Assembly: GCF_011764425.1 (NCBI RefSeq)
Contig: NZ_BLPF01000002.1
Location: 2,170,997-2,234,996 of the forward strand
Length of the DNA: 64,000 nucleotides
Reading direction: 5' to 3'
From: Phytohabitans houttuyneae
Lineage (GTDB): Bacteria > Actinomycetota > Actinomycetes > Mycobacteriales > Micromonosporaceae
This document shows, piece by piece, positions 1 to 8,758 of the stretch. Position numbers and translations under genes: made by a program. The number at the start of each line of letters is the position of its first letter. Position 1 is the stretch's first letter. Under the pieces are notes generated by a model. That model was not told the origin of the DNA and did not search any database. It saw only the letters and a list, made by a program, of their open reading frames with translations.

Positions 1-68
1 ATCCGCATCCTGCCCGACGGGTATCGGCCGCAGCGTGGGGGTAACCCGCCTGTTGAGGGAGGTGAAGC

Positions 69-194
69 ATGTCCGGTAGAGCCAAGCTGTGGTTGTGGAT
101 CGCCATCGCGGTGGTGGTCGTCGTGGTCATCATCATCGCGGTCGCCGCGAGCGGCGGCGGAGGTGGTGGCGGAGGCGGCGGTGGCGGGTACTGA
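69..194 (+). CDS. Gly-tailed single-pass membrane peptide (41 aa)
   Basis: The peptide begins MSGRAKLWLW, continues with one hydrophobic segment (about residues 7-27, Ile/Val/Ala only), and ends in Ser, twelve Gly and a final Tyr. The start at 69 is supported by the strong site GGGAGGTGA just upstream (55-65). No family is recognised. Its small size and single membrane helix with a flexible glycine tail suggest an inner-membrane micropeptide. Another Gly-rich-tail protein (the TPM-domain gene) lies two genes downstream. The extreme GC simplicity means chance translation cannot be excluded, but the ribosome site and uninterrupted membrane segment favour a real gene. Confidence 0.6.
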   Translation: MSGRAKLWLWIAIAVVVVVVIIIAVAASGGGGGGGGGGGGY

Positions 195-263
195 CGGCCT
201 CGATGTGCGTCACGTCACCGCTGCGTACGGTCACGCCGGCGGGCGCTGTCCCGTCCAGGAGGC

Positions 264-1571
264 ATGACGGAAAACCCCAGCACCAAGCACCGCGTGGTGG
301 TCGTCGGTGCCGGGTTCGGCGGGCTGTTCGCGGCCAAGCAGCTGCGTTCGCCGGCCGTCTCGGTGACGCTGATCAACGGCACGACGTACCACCTGTTCGA
401 GCCGCTGCTGTACCAGGTCGCGACCGGAATCCTGTCCGAGGGTGAGGTGGCGCCGCCGATCCGCGAGATCTTCAAGCGCCGCCGCAACCTCGACGTCCAG
501 CTCGGCTGGGTGACCGACGTCGACGTGGCCGGCAAGGCCGTCGTCGTCAGCGCCCCGGACGGGCGCGAGCGGCGGGTGCCGTACGACTCGCTGGTCGTGG
601 CGGCGGGCGCGCGCAACTCGTACTTCGGCGAGGAGGGCTTCGCCGAGCACGCGCCGTCGCTGAAGAACATCGACGACGCGCTGGAGCTGCGCAGCCGGAT
701 CTTCCACGCCTTCGAGATGGCGGACCTGGAGGAGGACCCGGAGGCCCGCCGCCGCTGGCTGACCTTCGTGCTCATCGGCGCCGGGCCCACCGGCGTGGAG
801 CTGGCCGGCCAGATCGCCGAGCTGGCGCACCGCGCGCTCAAGGGCCAGTACCGCCACGCCGACCTCGCCGAGACACGGGTGATCCTGCTCGACGCCGCCG
901 ACCGCGTGCTGCCCGCCTTCGACGCGCCGCTGTCGGCGAAGGCGCACAAGCAGCTCACCAGGATGGGCGTGGACGTGCGGCTCGACACCCGCGTGGTCGA
1001 CGTCGACGCGGGCGGCGTGAAGGTCGACGCCGGCGGGGGCGGCGAGCGGATCGAGGGGTACACCAAGATCTGGGCCGCGGGGGTGGCCGCGCCCGCGCTC
1101 GCCGGCCGGATCGCACAGGCCACCGGCGTGCCGACCGACCGGGCCGGCCGGATCCGCGTCGAGCCGGACCTCACCGTCCCCGGCCACCCGGAGATCTTCG
1201 TGGTCGGCGACATGGCGGCGCTCGACCTGCCCGGCGTGGCGCAGGTCGCGATGCAGGGCGGCCGCTACGCCGCCCGCGTGATCCAGGGCCGGCTCGACGG
1301 CCGCCCGCCGAAGCGCCCGTTCCGGTACCTCGACAAGGGCAACATGGCCACGATCGGCCGATTCGCGGCGGTGGCGAACGTGGGCAAGCTGCACGTCGGC
1401 GGCCTGATCGGGTGGCTGATGTGGCTGGCCGTGCACGTGTTCTACCTGATCGGTTTCAAGAACAAGGTGACCACGCTGCTGCACTGGGTCGTGAGTTTCC
1501 TCGGCCGCGGCCGGGCCGAACGCGTCGCCCTCGGCGGAAGGTCGGTTCCGAACGCGGAAGACCGGGTGTGA
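264..1571 (+). CDS. ndh: type II NADH dehydrogenase / NAD(P)/FAD-dependent oxidoreductase
   Basis: The 435-residue protein has the two-dinucleotide-fold layout of NDH-2 enzymes, which pass electrons from NADH to quinone at the inner face of the membrane without pumping protons. The FAD-binding GxGxxG is seen at residues 12-20 (VVVGAGFGG), the NAD-binding motif is LIGAGPTGVELAGQ near residue 170, and the second FAD motif is FVVGDMAAL near 312. The C-terminal part (about 365-420) is hydrophobic and amphipathic (GWLMWLAVHVFYLIGF), as expected for membrane attachment. The start ATG follows an AGGAGG site at 254-259. The length matches the family. The quinone-reductase assignment is family knowledge; no substrate evidence is in the sequence. 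Confidence 0.9.
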   Translation: MTENPSTKHRVVVVGAGFGGLFAAKQLRSPAVSVTLINGTTYHLFEPLLYQVATGILSEGEVAPPIREIFKRRRNLDVQLGWVTDVDVAGKAVVVSAPDGRERRVPYDSLVVAAGARNSYFGEEGFAEHAPSLKNIDDALELRSRIFHAFEMADLEEDPEARRRWLTFVLIGAGPTGVELAGQIAELAHRALKGQYRHADLAETRVILLDAADRVLPAFDAPLSAKAHKQLTRMGVDVRLDTRVVDVDAGGVKVDAGGGGERIEGYTKIWAAGVAAPALAGRIAQATGVPTDRAGRIRVEPDLTVPGHPEIFVVGDMAALDLPGVAQVAMQGGRYAARVIQGRLDGRPPKRPFRYLDKGNMATIGRFAAVANVGKLHVGGLIGWLMWLAVHVFYLIGFKNKVTTLLHWVVSFLGRGRAERVALGGRSVPNAEDRV

Positions 1572-1614
1572 CAGCAGGCGCGCGCCTGGCGTACGCGATC
1601 CGCCGCCGGCGGCA

Positions 1615-1620
1615 TAGCCT
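1615..1620 (+). promoter_or_regulatory. candidate -10 box for a leaderless transcript
   Basis: TAGCCT lies six bases before the GTG at 1627 and there is no purine-rich ribosome site between them. This arrangement is common for leaderless actinobacterial mRNAs. No convincing -35 element is visible, so this is tentative. Confidence 0.3.
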
Positions 1621-1626
1621 GTCCCG

Positions 1627-3622
1627 GTGCCGTTGATGTTGCGCCCGGCCCGGGCTCTCGCCGCCGCCGTCCTGGCCCTGCTCGCCGGCGGGCTCGCGGT
1701 CCCCGGCCCGGCCCGGGCCGACGGTCCGATGCGCCTGGCCGGCCAGGTCACCGACGAGGTGGGCGCCCTGGACGGGCGCGAGGCCGAGGTCACGGCCGCC
1801 CTCGACCGCCTGCGGGCGGACGCGGGGCTCCAGCTCTTCGTCGTGTACGTGCGCTCGTTCGACGGCACGCCCGCGCAGCGGTGGGCGGACGAGACGGCCA
1901 CCCGCAGCGACTTCGGCCTGCGCGACGCGGTCCTCGCCGTGGCCACGCACGACAGGTCGTACGCGTACGCCTTCGACACCCAGTTCCCCTCACCGACACC
2001 CAGCTCGACGTCGTGGCCACCGTCGCGATCGAGCCGGCGCTGTCGGCGAACGACTGGGCCGGCGCGGCCGTCGCCGCCGCCGACGGGTACCGGGCGGTGC
2101 TGGCCGGCGAGCCGGTGCCCAGCCCGCGGATCCAGCCCGGCGAGGCGGACCCCGGCGGCGGGGGTGGCGGGGCCGGCGCGTGGATCGGCGGGGCGCTCTG
2201 CCTGCTGCTCGTCGCCGGCGGCGTGGTCCTCGTCGTGTGGCTGCTGCGGCGCCGCCGCCCCCGCCCCGCGGCGGTGCCGGCCGGCCCCAGCACCGCGGAG
2301 CTGACCACCCGGGCCAACGACCTGCTGGTCGAGCTCGACAACGACCTGCGCGCCAGCGAGCAGGAGCTGAGCCTCGCCACCGGGCGGTACGGCGCCGAGG
2401 CGACCGCGTCGTACACGGCGGCGCTGGACAGCGCCCGCCAGGACGTGGCCGAGGCGTTCCGGCTGCGGATGACGCTCGACGAGACACCCGGCCCGGACGA
2501 GGCGACCCGCCGGGGCACGCTCGAGGAGATCATCCGGCGGTGTACCGCGGCGGACGGCCGGCTCGACGCGGAGTCGGAGGCGTTCGACGCGCTGCGCGAC
2601 CTGGAGGCGCGGGTCGAGGCGGAGGCGGCCGAGCTGGCCGGGCGGCGGGCGGCCGTCGAGGCGCGGATCCCGGCCGCCGGCGCCGCCCTCGACGCGGTCC
2701 GCGGCCGGTACGTGGGCCCGGTGGCCACCGCGATCGCCGGCAACGTCGACCAGGCCCGGCAGCGGCTGGAGTTCGCCGGCTCGGTGGCCGGGCAGGCCAC
2801 CGAGGCGGTCACGGCCGGCGACCGCCCCCGCGCGGCGCTCGCGGTACGCGCCGCCGAGGAGGCGCTCGGCCAGGCCGAGACCCTGCTCGACGCCGTCGAG
2901 CGTGGACGAAGCGACCTGGACGCGGCCCGCTCCGGCATCGACGCCCTCGTCGCCGAGGTCGAGTCCGACCTCGCCGCCGCCCGCGCCGCGCAGCCGGGCA
3001 CCCCGCCCTGGCCGCCGCGATCGCCGGCGCCGAGCAGGTGCTGGCCTCGACCCGCGAGGCGGCCGCCGCGCCCGCGACCGACCCGCTCGCCGCGACCGCG
3101 CGGCTGGAGGAGGCGGACGCCGCGCTCGACCGGGCCCTGGCCGAGGTGCGCGACGCCGCCGAACGGGCCGCGCGGGCCCGGGCGATGCTCGACCACGCCC
3201 TGGTCACCGCCCGCGCCGAGGTCTCCGCCGCCGCTGACTTCATCGCCACGCGGCGGGGTGCCGTGGCCAGCCAGCCCCGCGCCTGGCTCGCGCAGGCACA
3301 GCAGCACCTCGCCCGCGCCGAGGCACTGGCCGCCGCCGACCCGGCCGCCGCGCTGCCCGAGGCGCAGCGGGCCGGCCAGCTCGCCGCCGAGGCCGGCCGG
3401 GCCGCACAGTCCAACGTGGACCAATGGTCGCCACCGGGCATCGGCGGCATCGGGGGCGGTGGCGGCGGTACCGACGTGCTGCTCGGCATGATCCTCGGCG
3501 GCATCCTGTCCGGCGGCGGCGGTGGCGGCCGCTCCCGCGGCTGGGGCGGCGGCGGCTTCCGCGGCGGCGGGTTCGGTGGCAGCGGCAGCCGCTCCCGGCG
3601 CACCGGCGGCGGCCGGTTCTAA
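1627..3622 (+). pseudogene. TPM-domain surface protein, reading frame broken by two -1 shifts
   Basis: Three consecutive frames join into one 665-residue protein if one C is restored at 1986-1989 and one at 3001-3004; both are runs of four C. The joined protein has a signal peptide (residues 1-30, ending PARADG), a TPM (YgcG/Psb32) domain (about 35-160, LFVVYVRSFDGTPAQRWADET), a Gly-rich linker, one membrane helix (about 185-207), an Arg-rich stop-transfer and a long Ala/Arg/Glu coiled-coil region. It ends in a Gly/Ser/Arg tail (GGGFRGGGFGG type). This is the standard architecture of actinobacterial TPM_phosphatase-family proteins; their function is unclear. The start may be GTG 1627 or ATG 1636. 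I judge the two shifts to be sequence errors rather than decay, because both flanks are fully conserved. Confidence 0.8.
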
Positions 3623-3648
3623 CCCGGGGCGATGCGCCACCGTCGACC

Positions 3649-3729
3649 GTCCGCCACCTGGCGGAGCTGGCCGGCGGCGGCGCGGCGCTGGAGTTCGGCG
3701 TCGGCACCGGCCGGGTCGCGCGGCTCTGA
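3649..3729 (+). pseudogene. remnant of a SAM-dependent methyltransferase (motif I only)
   Basis: The frame reads HLAELAGGGAALEFGVGTGR and then stops. ALEFGVGTGRV is the glycine-rich SAM-binding motif I of class I methyltransferases, preceded by the usual helix. Nothing of the downstream fold is present; the motif is followed by a TGA and a hairpin. I read it as a truncated relic left by a deletion. Confidence 0.5.
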
Positions 3730-3793
3730 CGTCGGCCGCCCCGGAGGCCCGCTTGGGCGCGGCGGCCACCAACCTTGGCCGGCTTCGCCGGCA

Positions 3794-3828
3794 CGGGTGA
3801 CCAGCCGCCGAAGGCCGTCGGTCACCCG
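3794..3828. terminator. hairpin between convergent genes
   Basis: A perfect 9-bp stem (CGGGTGACC / GGTCACCCG) encloses a 17-base loop. It lies between the end of the TPM/methyltransferase-remnant side and the end of prfH on the other strand. It could terminate either transcript; there is no U-tract, as is usual in high-GC actinobacteria. Confidence 0.5.
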
Positions 3829-3850
3829 GTGAAGGCTGGTGGCCAGCGCG

Positions 3851-4459
3851 CTAGGGGCGCTCCACGCGGACAGCGTCGCCGCGCACGAGCTGGTCGTGGA
3901 TGCGCCACCGCGCGGTGACGACCTCCCGGCCGGCCCGCTCGTCGCCGCGCGCCAGGCGCTCGCGGAGCAGGCGCAACGCGATGCTCCGGTTCAGGCTGAG
4001 CTGCCGCTCGGTGTCGACCACCACGACCGTCCCGGTAGGACGGTGGGTGGCGCGGACCGCGGTGCTGGCCTTGTTGCGGTGCTGGCCGCCCGGCCCACCG
4101 GTGCGGCACGCCACGATGTCCACATCGGACTCGGCGAAGACGGTCCGGGGCGCGCCGACCTCGCAGCGCTGGGCGGTCACGTACCAGTTCTTCCGGCCGG
4201 CGCCGCTGCGGTACGGGCTGGGCGCCTGCCAGCACAGCGTCCCGGTCCAGGTGGCGGCGAACGCCTCGGCGCCGTCGCCGGCGAGCTCCAGCAGGATCGA
4301 GCGGTACGTGCCCGGCCGGTCGCCCGCCACCACCTCGACCCGGCGGGTGGCGACCCGCCGCCGTGCCGCCTCCGACTCCAGCCGGCCGGCCAGCCGGGCC
4401 AGCGCCCACGCGCACTCGCGCGGACCGCGGCCGGCGGACAGCAGCAGGTGCGGGCTCAT
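3851..4459 (-). CDS. prfH: peptide chain release factor H (PrfH)
   Basis: The 202-residue protein carries the peptidyl-tRNA hydrolysis motif in the form GGPGGQHRNKAST (near residue 115), preceded by the SDVDIVACRTGG context typical of PrfH. It lacks the codon-recognition domains of RF1/RF2. PrfH acts on the ribosome to free stalled peptides. It overlaps rtcB by four bases (ATGA), so the two are translationally coupled. In E. coli work that I recall, the RtcB2-PrfH pair repairs 16S rRNA cut in the decoding centre and rescues those ribosomes; a similar role is inferred here. Confidence 0.93.
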   Translation of the reverse strand: MSPHLLLSAGRGPRECAWALARLAGRLESEAARRRVATRRVEVVAGDRPGTYRSILLELAGDGAEAFAATWTGTLCWQAPSPYRSGAGRKNWYVTAQRCEVGAPRTVFAESDVDIVACRTGGPGGQHRNKASTAVRATHRPTGTVVVVDTERQLSLNRSIALRLLRERLARGDERAGREVVTARWRIHDQLVRGDAVRVERP

Positions 4460-5577
4460 CGGCGGCGCGCCGCGGCGGCGGTCTTGTACGTGACGAGCGG
4501 CACCGTGGTGGCGACCGGCGTCGCCAGGCCGTGGTCGGTGAGGTCGCCGACCACCTGCTCGATCCGCTTGTACGCGGTCGGCGCCTCCTCGAAAAGCAGC
4601 TGCCGGTCGCCGCACACGACAAGCGACCCCAGCGGGGTGCGGCGCAGCTCCTCGACCGTGTGCTTGGCCCGCCCCCGGCGCAGCGCGTCCGCCCGGGACA
4701 TCTTGCGCCCCGCTCCGTGCGCCACCGAGTGGTTGGCCTCCGGCCCGGCGTGCCCGGCCACCAGGTACGAGCGGGTGCCGCGGGTACCGGCCACCAGCAC
4801 GTCGCGGCCGTCGCCCGGTGCCGCGCCCTTGCGGTGCAGGTACGTCCCGGCGCGCACCTCGACGAGGTTGTGGCACACGTCGACGACCGGCTCGGTGGGC
4901 TCGGCGCCCAGCGCGTACGCGACCCGGGCGGCCATCAGCCGGCGGTTGAGCGAGCCCCACGCCACGGCCTCGTCGTGCGCCGCGAGGTAGGCCGCCGGGT
5001 CGGCAGCGGGCCCGGCGCCGTGTACCTCGGTGTGTGCCCGGAGGATCCGCTCGCCGAGGCCGCGCGAGCCACTGTGGACGATGAGCACCAGGTCGCCGGC
5101 GGCGACGCCGACCCGGTGCGCGTGGTCCGCCGCCAGGACGGTGTCGACGCGGGCAAGCTCCACGAAGTGGTTGCCGCGCCCGACCGTGCCGAGCCCGTCG
5201 AGGTGGCCGGCCGGGATGTCGCCGCCGGCGGCGTCCCACGCCGGGTCGCCGGCGTCCCGCTCCGGGTCGAGCGGCACGTCCAGGTCGGGGAAGCGGGCGG
5301 CGAGCTTTTCCGGCACGGCGCGCTTGAGCCGGATCGGGAAGACCGCGATGCCGCAGCCGATGTCCGAGCCGACGAGAAACGGGTACAGCACGGTGGAGCT
5401 CATCGCGGCGCCGATCGGCGCGCCCTTGCCGGGATGCAGGTCGGGCATGCCGGCGACGTGGCGCATGCCGTCGAGCGCGGCGACCTGGTGGCACTGCGCG
5501 ACGGCGTCGGACTCGATCCAGCTGCTCGCCGCGGCGAACACGGTGACGGTGGCAACGCCCGAGGTGGGGGCAGACAA
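4456..5577 (-). CDS. rtcB: RNA ligase RtcB, PrfH-linked type
   Basis: The 373-residue protein has the RtcB metal and guanylylation signatures in order: SDIGCGIAVF (residues about 72-81), GRGNHFVELARV, VHSGSRGLGERI, and the nucleophilic-His region AHGAGRKMSR. RtcB joins 2',3'-cyclic phosphate or 3'-phosphate RNA to 5'-OH RNA using GTP and Mn2+. The start is a TTG at 5577, since no in-frame ATG/GTG precedes the conserved N-terminus; a GAGAG purine run lies about nine bases upstream. At ~370 residues it is shorter than E. coli RtcB (~408), as for the RtcB2 group. Its coupling to prfH indicates rRNA repair rather than tRNA splicing. Confidence 0.93.
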   Translation of the reverse strand: MSAPTSGVATVTVFAAASSWIESDAVAQCHQVAALDGMRHVAGMPDLHPGKGAPIGAAMSSTVLYPFLVGSDIGCGIAVFPIRLKRAVPEKLAARFPDLDVPLDPERDAGDPAWDAAGGDIPAGHLDGLGTVGRGNHFVELARVDTVLAADHAHRVGVAAGDLVLIVHSGSRGLGERILRAHTEVHGAGPAADPAAYLAAHDEAVAWGSLNRRLMAARVAYALGAEPTEPVVDVCHNLVEVRAGTYLHRKGAAPGDGRDVLVAGTRGTRSYLVAGHAGPEANHSVAHGAGRKMSRADALRRGRAKHTVEELRRTPLGSLVVCGDRQLLFEEAPTAYKRIEQVVGDLTDHGLATPVATTVPLVTYKTAAAARRR

Positions 5578-5688
5578 GACGACGCTCTCTCTTCGCTGGG
5601 GAAGGCGGGGGACCGGTGCGGGTGCTCTCCGTCAGAACGTCATGGAGTACACGGTCGCGCACCGGCACCGCGCCGGCAAGCGAATTAC

Positions 5689-6513
5689 CTACCCCTCGGC
5701 GGCCGCGACCGTCCTGAGGTAGGCGGCGACCGCCTCGGCCATCGCGTCGCGGGCCGGCGCCAGGTACCGGCGTGGGTCCGTGTGCGTGCCGGACCCCGCG
5801 CGGACCGCGCCCGTGTACGCCAGGTTCAGCGCCGTGCCCACGTTGACCTTCCGGATGCCGCCGGCCACCGCGCGGCGCAGCTCGCCGTCGCCGACGCCCG
5901 ACGAGCCGTGCAGGACCAGCGGCACCGGTACCGCCGCCCGCAGCGCGGCGATCAGCTCGTGGTCCAGCGCCGCGTCGCGGCTCGTCATCGCGTGCTGCGA
6001 CCCCACCGCGACGGCCAGCCCGTCCACGCCGGTGTCCGCGACGTAGGCGGCGGCCTCGGCCGGGTCCGTGCGGGCGCCCGGAGCGTGCGGGTCGCCGGCC
6101 TTGCCGCCGATCGTGCCCAGCTCCGCCTCCACCCACAGGCCGTGCGCGTGCCCGAAGTCGGCCGCGGCGCGGGTCGCGGCGACGTTGTCCGCATAGGACA
6201 GTCGGGAGGCGTCCACCATGAACGAGCCGAAGCCGTGCTCCGGAGCCGCCCGCCACAGCCGCTCGGTCACCACGTGGTCGAGGTGGAGGGCGACGTCGAC
6301 CTCCGCCTCCTCCGCGACGATCCGGGACGCGGCGGACAGCGGCGCGAGGCGGCCGCCGTGGAAGCGGACAGCGTTCTCGCTGACCTGCAGGATCACCGGG
6401 CGGCCGGCCCGGGCGGCACCGGCCACGACGGCCTCGGCGTGCTCCAGCGTGATCACGTTGAACGCGCACACCGGCGCGGCCTTGACCAGCTCCGCCGTCG
6501 GCACGAGCGCCAT
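5689..6513 (-). CDS. class II (metal-dependent) ketose-bisphosphate aldolase
   Basis: The 274-residue protein begins MALVPTAELVKAAPVCAFNV and has the class II aldolase signatures: the first metal-binding LHLDHV (near residue 78), the FMVDAS block, WVEAELGTIGGKAGDPHAPG, and the phosphate-binding LHGSSGVGDGELRRAV then GIRKVNVGTAL. Family members cleave fructose-1,6- or tagatose-1,6-bisphosphate to two triose phosphates. Its position as last gene of the operon, directly after a PfkB kinase (start/stop overlap at 6513), suggests it splits the bisphosphate that the kinase makes. A tagatose-bisphosphate (GatY/AgaY-like) role is inferred from context. Confidence 0.88.
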   Translation of the reverse strand: MALVPTAELVKAAPVCAFNVITLEHAEAVVAGAARAGRPVILQVSENAVRFHGGRLAPLSAASRIVAEEAEVDVALHLDHVVTERLWRAAPEHGFGSFMVDASRLSYADNVAATRAAADFGHAHGLWVEAELGTIGGKAGDPHAPGARTDPAEAAAYVADTGVDGLAVAVGSQHAMTSRDAALDHELIAALRAAVPVPLVLHGSSGVGDGELRRAVAGGIRKVNVGTALNLAYTGAVRAGSGTHTDPRRYLAPARDAMAEAVAAYLRTVAAAEG

Positions 6514-7439
6514 CAGTCCTCCTCGTCCAGGCCGGCGGCGGCGAGTGCCTCGGCCATCGTCGGTTGCGCCGCCGTGCCGCCGGCCGCGCGCGTGGACAGC
6601 GCCCCGCAGGCGGCCGCCAGGCGGAGGCTGGCCGCCAGGTCGCGGCCGCCCAGCCAGCCGGCCAGGAAACCGGCGTCGAAGCTGTCGCCGGCGCCGACCG
6701 TGTCGACCGGCCGGGCCGGCAGGCCGGGGACGCCGACCGGGGCGCCGTCCCGCCAGGCCACGGCGCCCTCGCCGCCGCGCTTGACCACGACCAGCCCGGC
6801 CGAGGCGGCGAGCGCCTTCCCGGCCGACGCCACGTCGTCGCGGCGGGCCAGCGCGAGCGCCTCAACCTCGTTCGGCAGCAGGACGTCGGCCTGCGCGATG
6901 GCGGCGCCCACGCCGCCGTCCCACGCGCCGGCGGGGTCGTCGTTGGTGTCCAGCGAGGTGGTCACGCCGCCGCGGCGGAGGCCGGCGAACCAGTCCGGCA
7001 GGCCGGCGGCGAGGCGCGGCTGCAGGAAGTACGAGCTGGCGTGCACGTGCCGCGCGGAGATGCTGGGCGCGACGTCGGCGACCGAGAGCAGGGGCAGGCA
7101 GCCGGGGTAGGTGAGGATCGCCCGGTCCTCGCCGTCGGCCAGCACCACGGTCATCGCGGTCGGCGTGGCCGGGTCGACCACGCAGCCGCTGACGTCGACA
7201 CCGCGGTTGGCCAGCGCGGACAGCATGTACCGGCCGGCCGCGTCGTCGCCGACCCGCCCCACGAACGCGGTGCGCAGGCCGAGCCGGGCCGCGCCGCAGG
7301 CGGTGATCGCCCCGGAGCCGCCGATCGTCAGCGCGGCGCCGTCCACCAGCCGCTCGCGCTGCCCGAACGGGATCGGCCTCGGCACGCCGGTCAGCACGAC
7401 GTCCGGGTTGGCGTCGCCGACCACGAGCAGGTCGAACAT
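6513..7439 (-). CDS. PfkB-family sugar kinase
   Basis: The 308-residue protein has the PfkB fold. The N-terminal GDANPDVVL strand is followed by GGSGAITACGAARLG (substrate glycine motif) and the C-terminal PfkB signature DTVGAGDSFDAGFLAG, whose Asp is the catalytic base. Likely substrates are a ketohexose 6-phosphate (tagatose-6-P or fructose-6-P). It overlaps the upstream GH4 gene and the downstream aldolase by one stop/start codon each, so the three are translated together. Confidence 0.88.
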   Translation of the reverse strand: MFDLLVVGDANPDVVLTGVPRPIPFGQRERLVDGAALTIGGSGAITACGAARLGLRTAFVGRVGDDAAGRYMLSALANRGVDVSGCVVDPATPTAMTVVLADGEDRAILTYPGCLPLLSVADVAPSISARHVHASSYFLQPRLAAGLPDWFAGLRRGGVTTSLDTNDDPAGAWDGGVGAAIAQADVLLPNEVEALALARRDDVASAGKALAASAGLVVVKRGGEGAVAWRDGAPVGVPGLPARPVDTVGAGDSFDAGFLAGWLGGRDLAASLRLAAACGALSTRAAGGTAAQPTMAEALAAAGLDEED

Positions 7440-8746
7440 CAGAGCGGCACCGCCGCGCGCAGGGGTTCGGGCAGCAGGTCGCCGTGCGCGCGGGTGAGGT
7501 CGTCGCAGAGCGCCCAGATCTGGTCCAGCGTGAGGTTGGCCGCCGCGTTGGGGTCGACCATCGCCGCCTGGCGCACCAGCCGCGGGTCACCGGTGACCGC
7601 GGCGGCGACGGTGAGCTCGCCGACGCTGACGTACGGGCGGTTGACCGCCGCGCACTGCGCCGGCAGCGCGCCGACCTTCTCCGGCAGGACGCCCACGCCG
7701 TCCACCGTGCACGGCACCTCGACCGCGAAACCGTCCGGAAGGTTGGTGACGTGCCCACGGTTCGCGATGTTCACGACGATGCGCCGCGTGGTACCCGTCT
7801 CCAGGCTGTGGATCACCTGCGGCGCGTACTCGGTGGTGTCCCGCTCGATGTCGAGGGCGGTGCCGTCGGCGACCGCGCGCCGGCAGGCCGCGTACTCGGC
7901 GAGGTTTTCCTCGCTGACCCGCAGGTAGTCGCCGACCGGGATGCGCAGCCGGGCGATCTCCTCGTCGTGGCCGAGGTACCAGGGCACGTACTCGGCGGAG
8001 TGCTCGCTGGTCTCCGTCGGGTAGTGGCCGAGCCGGCGGTACATGTCCACGCGCACCCGCCGGCGCAGCTCCGGGTCGGCCGCGACCGCCTTGTCCAGCA
8101 ACGGGTACAGGTCGGTGCCGTCTCGCTCCCAGCGCAGGATCCAGGCCTGGTGGTTGACGCCGGCGCTGTGGTACGTGACCTCCTCGTACGGTACGTCGAC
8201 GATCTCGCAGAGCCCCTGCACCGTCCAGTAGACCGAGTGGCACAGCCCGAGGACCTTGAGCCGGGGCGCGACGGCGGCGAGGTAGGTGACGTTCATGGCC
8301 ATCGGGTTGGTGTAGTTGAGCAGCCACGCGTCGGGACACAGCTGCGCCATGTCCGCCGCGATGCCGGCCAGCACCGGAAACGTCCGCAAGCCCCGGAAGA
8401 TGCCGCCCACGCCGATCGTGTCGCCGATCGTCTGCCGCAGGCCGTAGCGCGCGGGCACCTCGAAGTCGCGCTGCGTCGCCGGGTACATGCCGACCTGGAT
8501 CGCGTTGACGACGTAGTCGGCGCCGTCCAGCGCGGCCCGGCGGTCCAGTGTGGACACGATGGTCGGCCGCGCGCCGAAGTGGTCGGCGATCCGCCGCGCG
8601 AGTGCCTCCGCGGTCTCCAGCCGCTCCGGGTCGATGTCGTGCAGCACGATCCGCGCGCCGGTCAGCTCGGGAAACCCGAAGATGTCGGCGAGCAGCTCGC
8701 GGGTGAAGACCACGCTGCCCGCGCCGAGAAACACGATGTTCGCCAC
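7439..8746 (-). CDS. glycoside hydrolase family 4, alpha-galactosidase (MelA) type
   Basis: The 435-residue enzyme has the GH4 NAD-binding start (IVFLGAGSVVFTRELL), the DIDPERL adenine-ribose motif, LLNYTNPMAMN, the metal-binding GLCHSV with its partner AGVNHQAWIL, and PTETSEHSAEYVPW. GH4 enzymes use NAD+ and Mn2+ in a redox-elimination mechanism. The CHSV form of the metal motif is the one I know from MelA alpha-galactosidases, whereas phospho-glycosidases carry CDMP or CNxP. That fits an ABC importer, which brings in an unphosphorylated glycoside. The substrate is probably an alpha-galactoside or alpha-galactosaminide. Confidence 0.9.
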   Translation of the reverse strand: MANIVFLGAGSVVFTRELLADIFGFPELTGARIVLHDIDPERLETAEALARRIADHFGARPTIVSTLDRRAALDGADYVVNAIQVGMYPATQRDFEVPARYGLRQTIGDTIGVGGIFRGLRTFPVLAGIAADMAQLCPDAWLLNYTNPMAMNVTYLAAVAPRLKVLGLCHSVYWTVQGLCEIVDVPYEEVTYHSAGVNHQAWILRWERDGTDLYPLLDKAVAADPELRRRVRVDMYRRLGHYPTETSEHSAEYVPWYLGHDEEIARLRIPVGDYLRVSEENLAEYAACRRAVADGTALDIERDTTEYAPQVIHSLETGTTRRIVVNIANRGHVTNLPDGFAVEVPCTVDGVGVLPEKVGALPAQCAAVNRPYVSVGELTVAAAVTGDPRLVRQAAMVDPNAAANLTLDQIWALCDDLTRAHGDLLPEPLRAAVPL

Positions 8747-8758
8747 GAGATCCCTCCG

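Noticed and set aside
231-1979. Long antisense frames opposite the NADH dehydrogenase and the TPM gene
   Set aside because: In DNA of this GC, antisense and third frames stay open by composition alone. They are Arg/Ala/Pro/Gly-rich, lack motifs and ribosome sites, and lie opposite a gene with clear family motifs.
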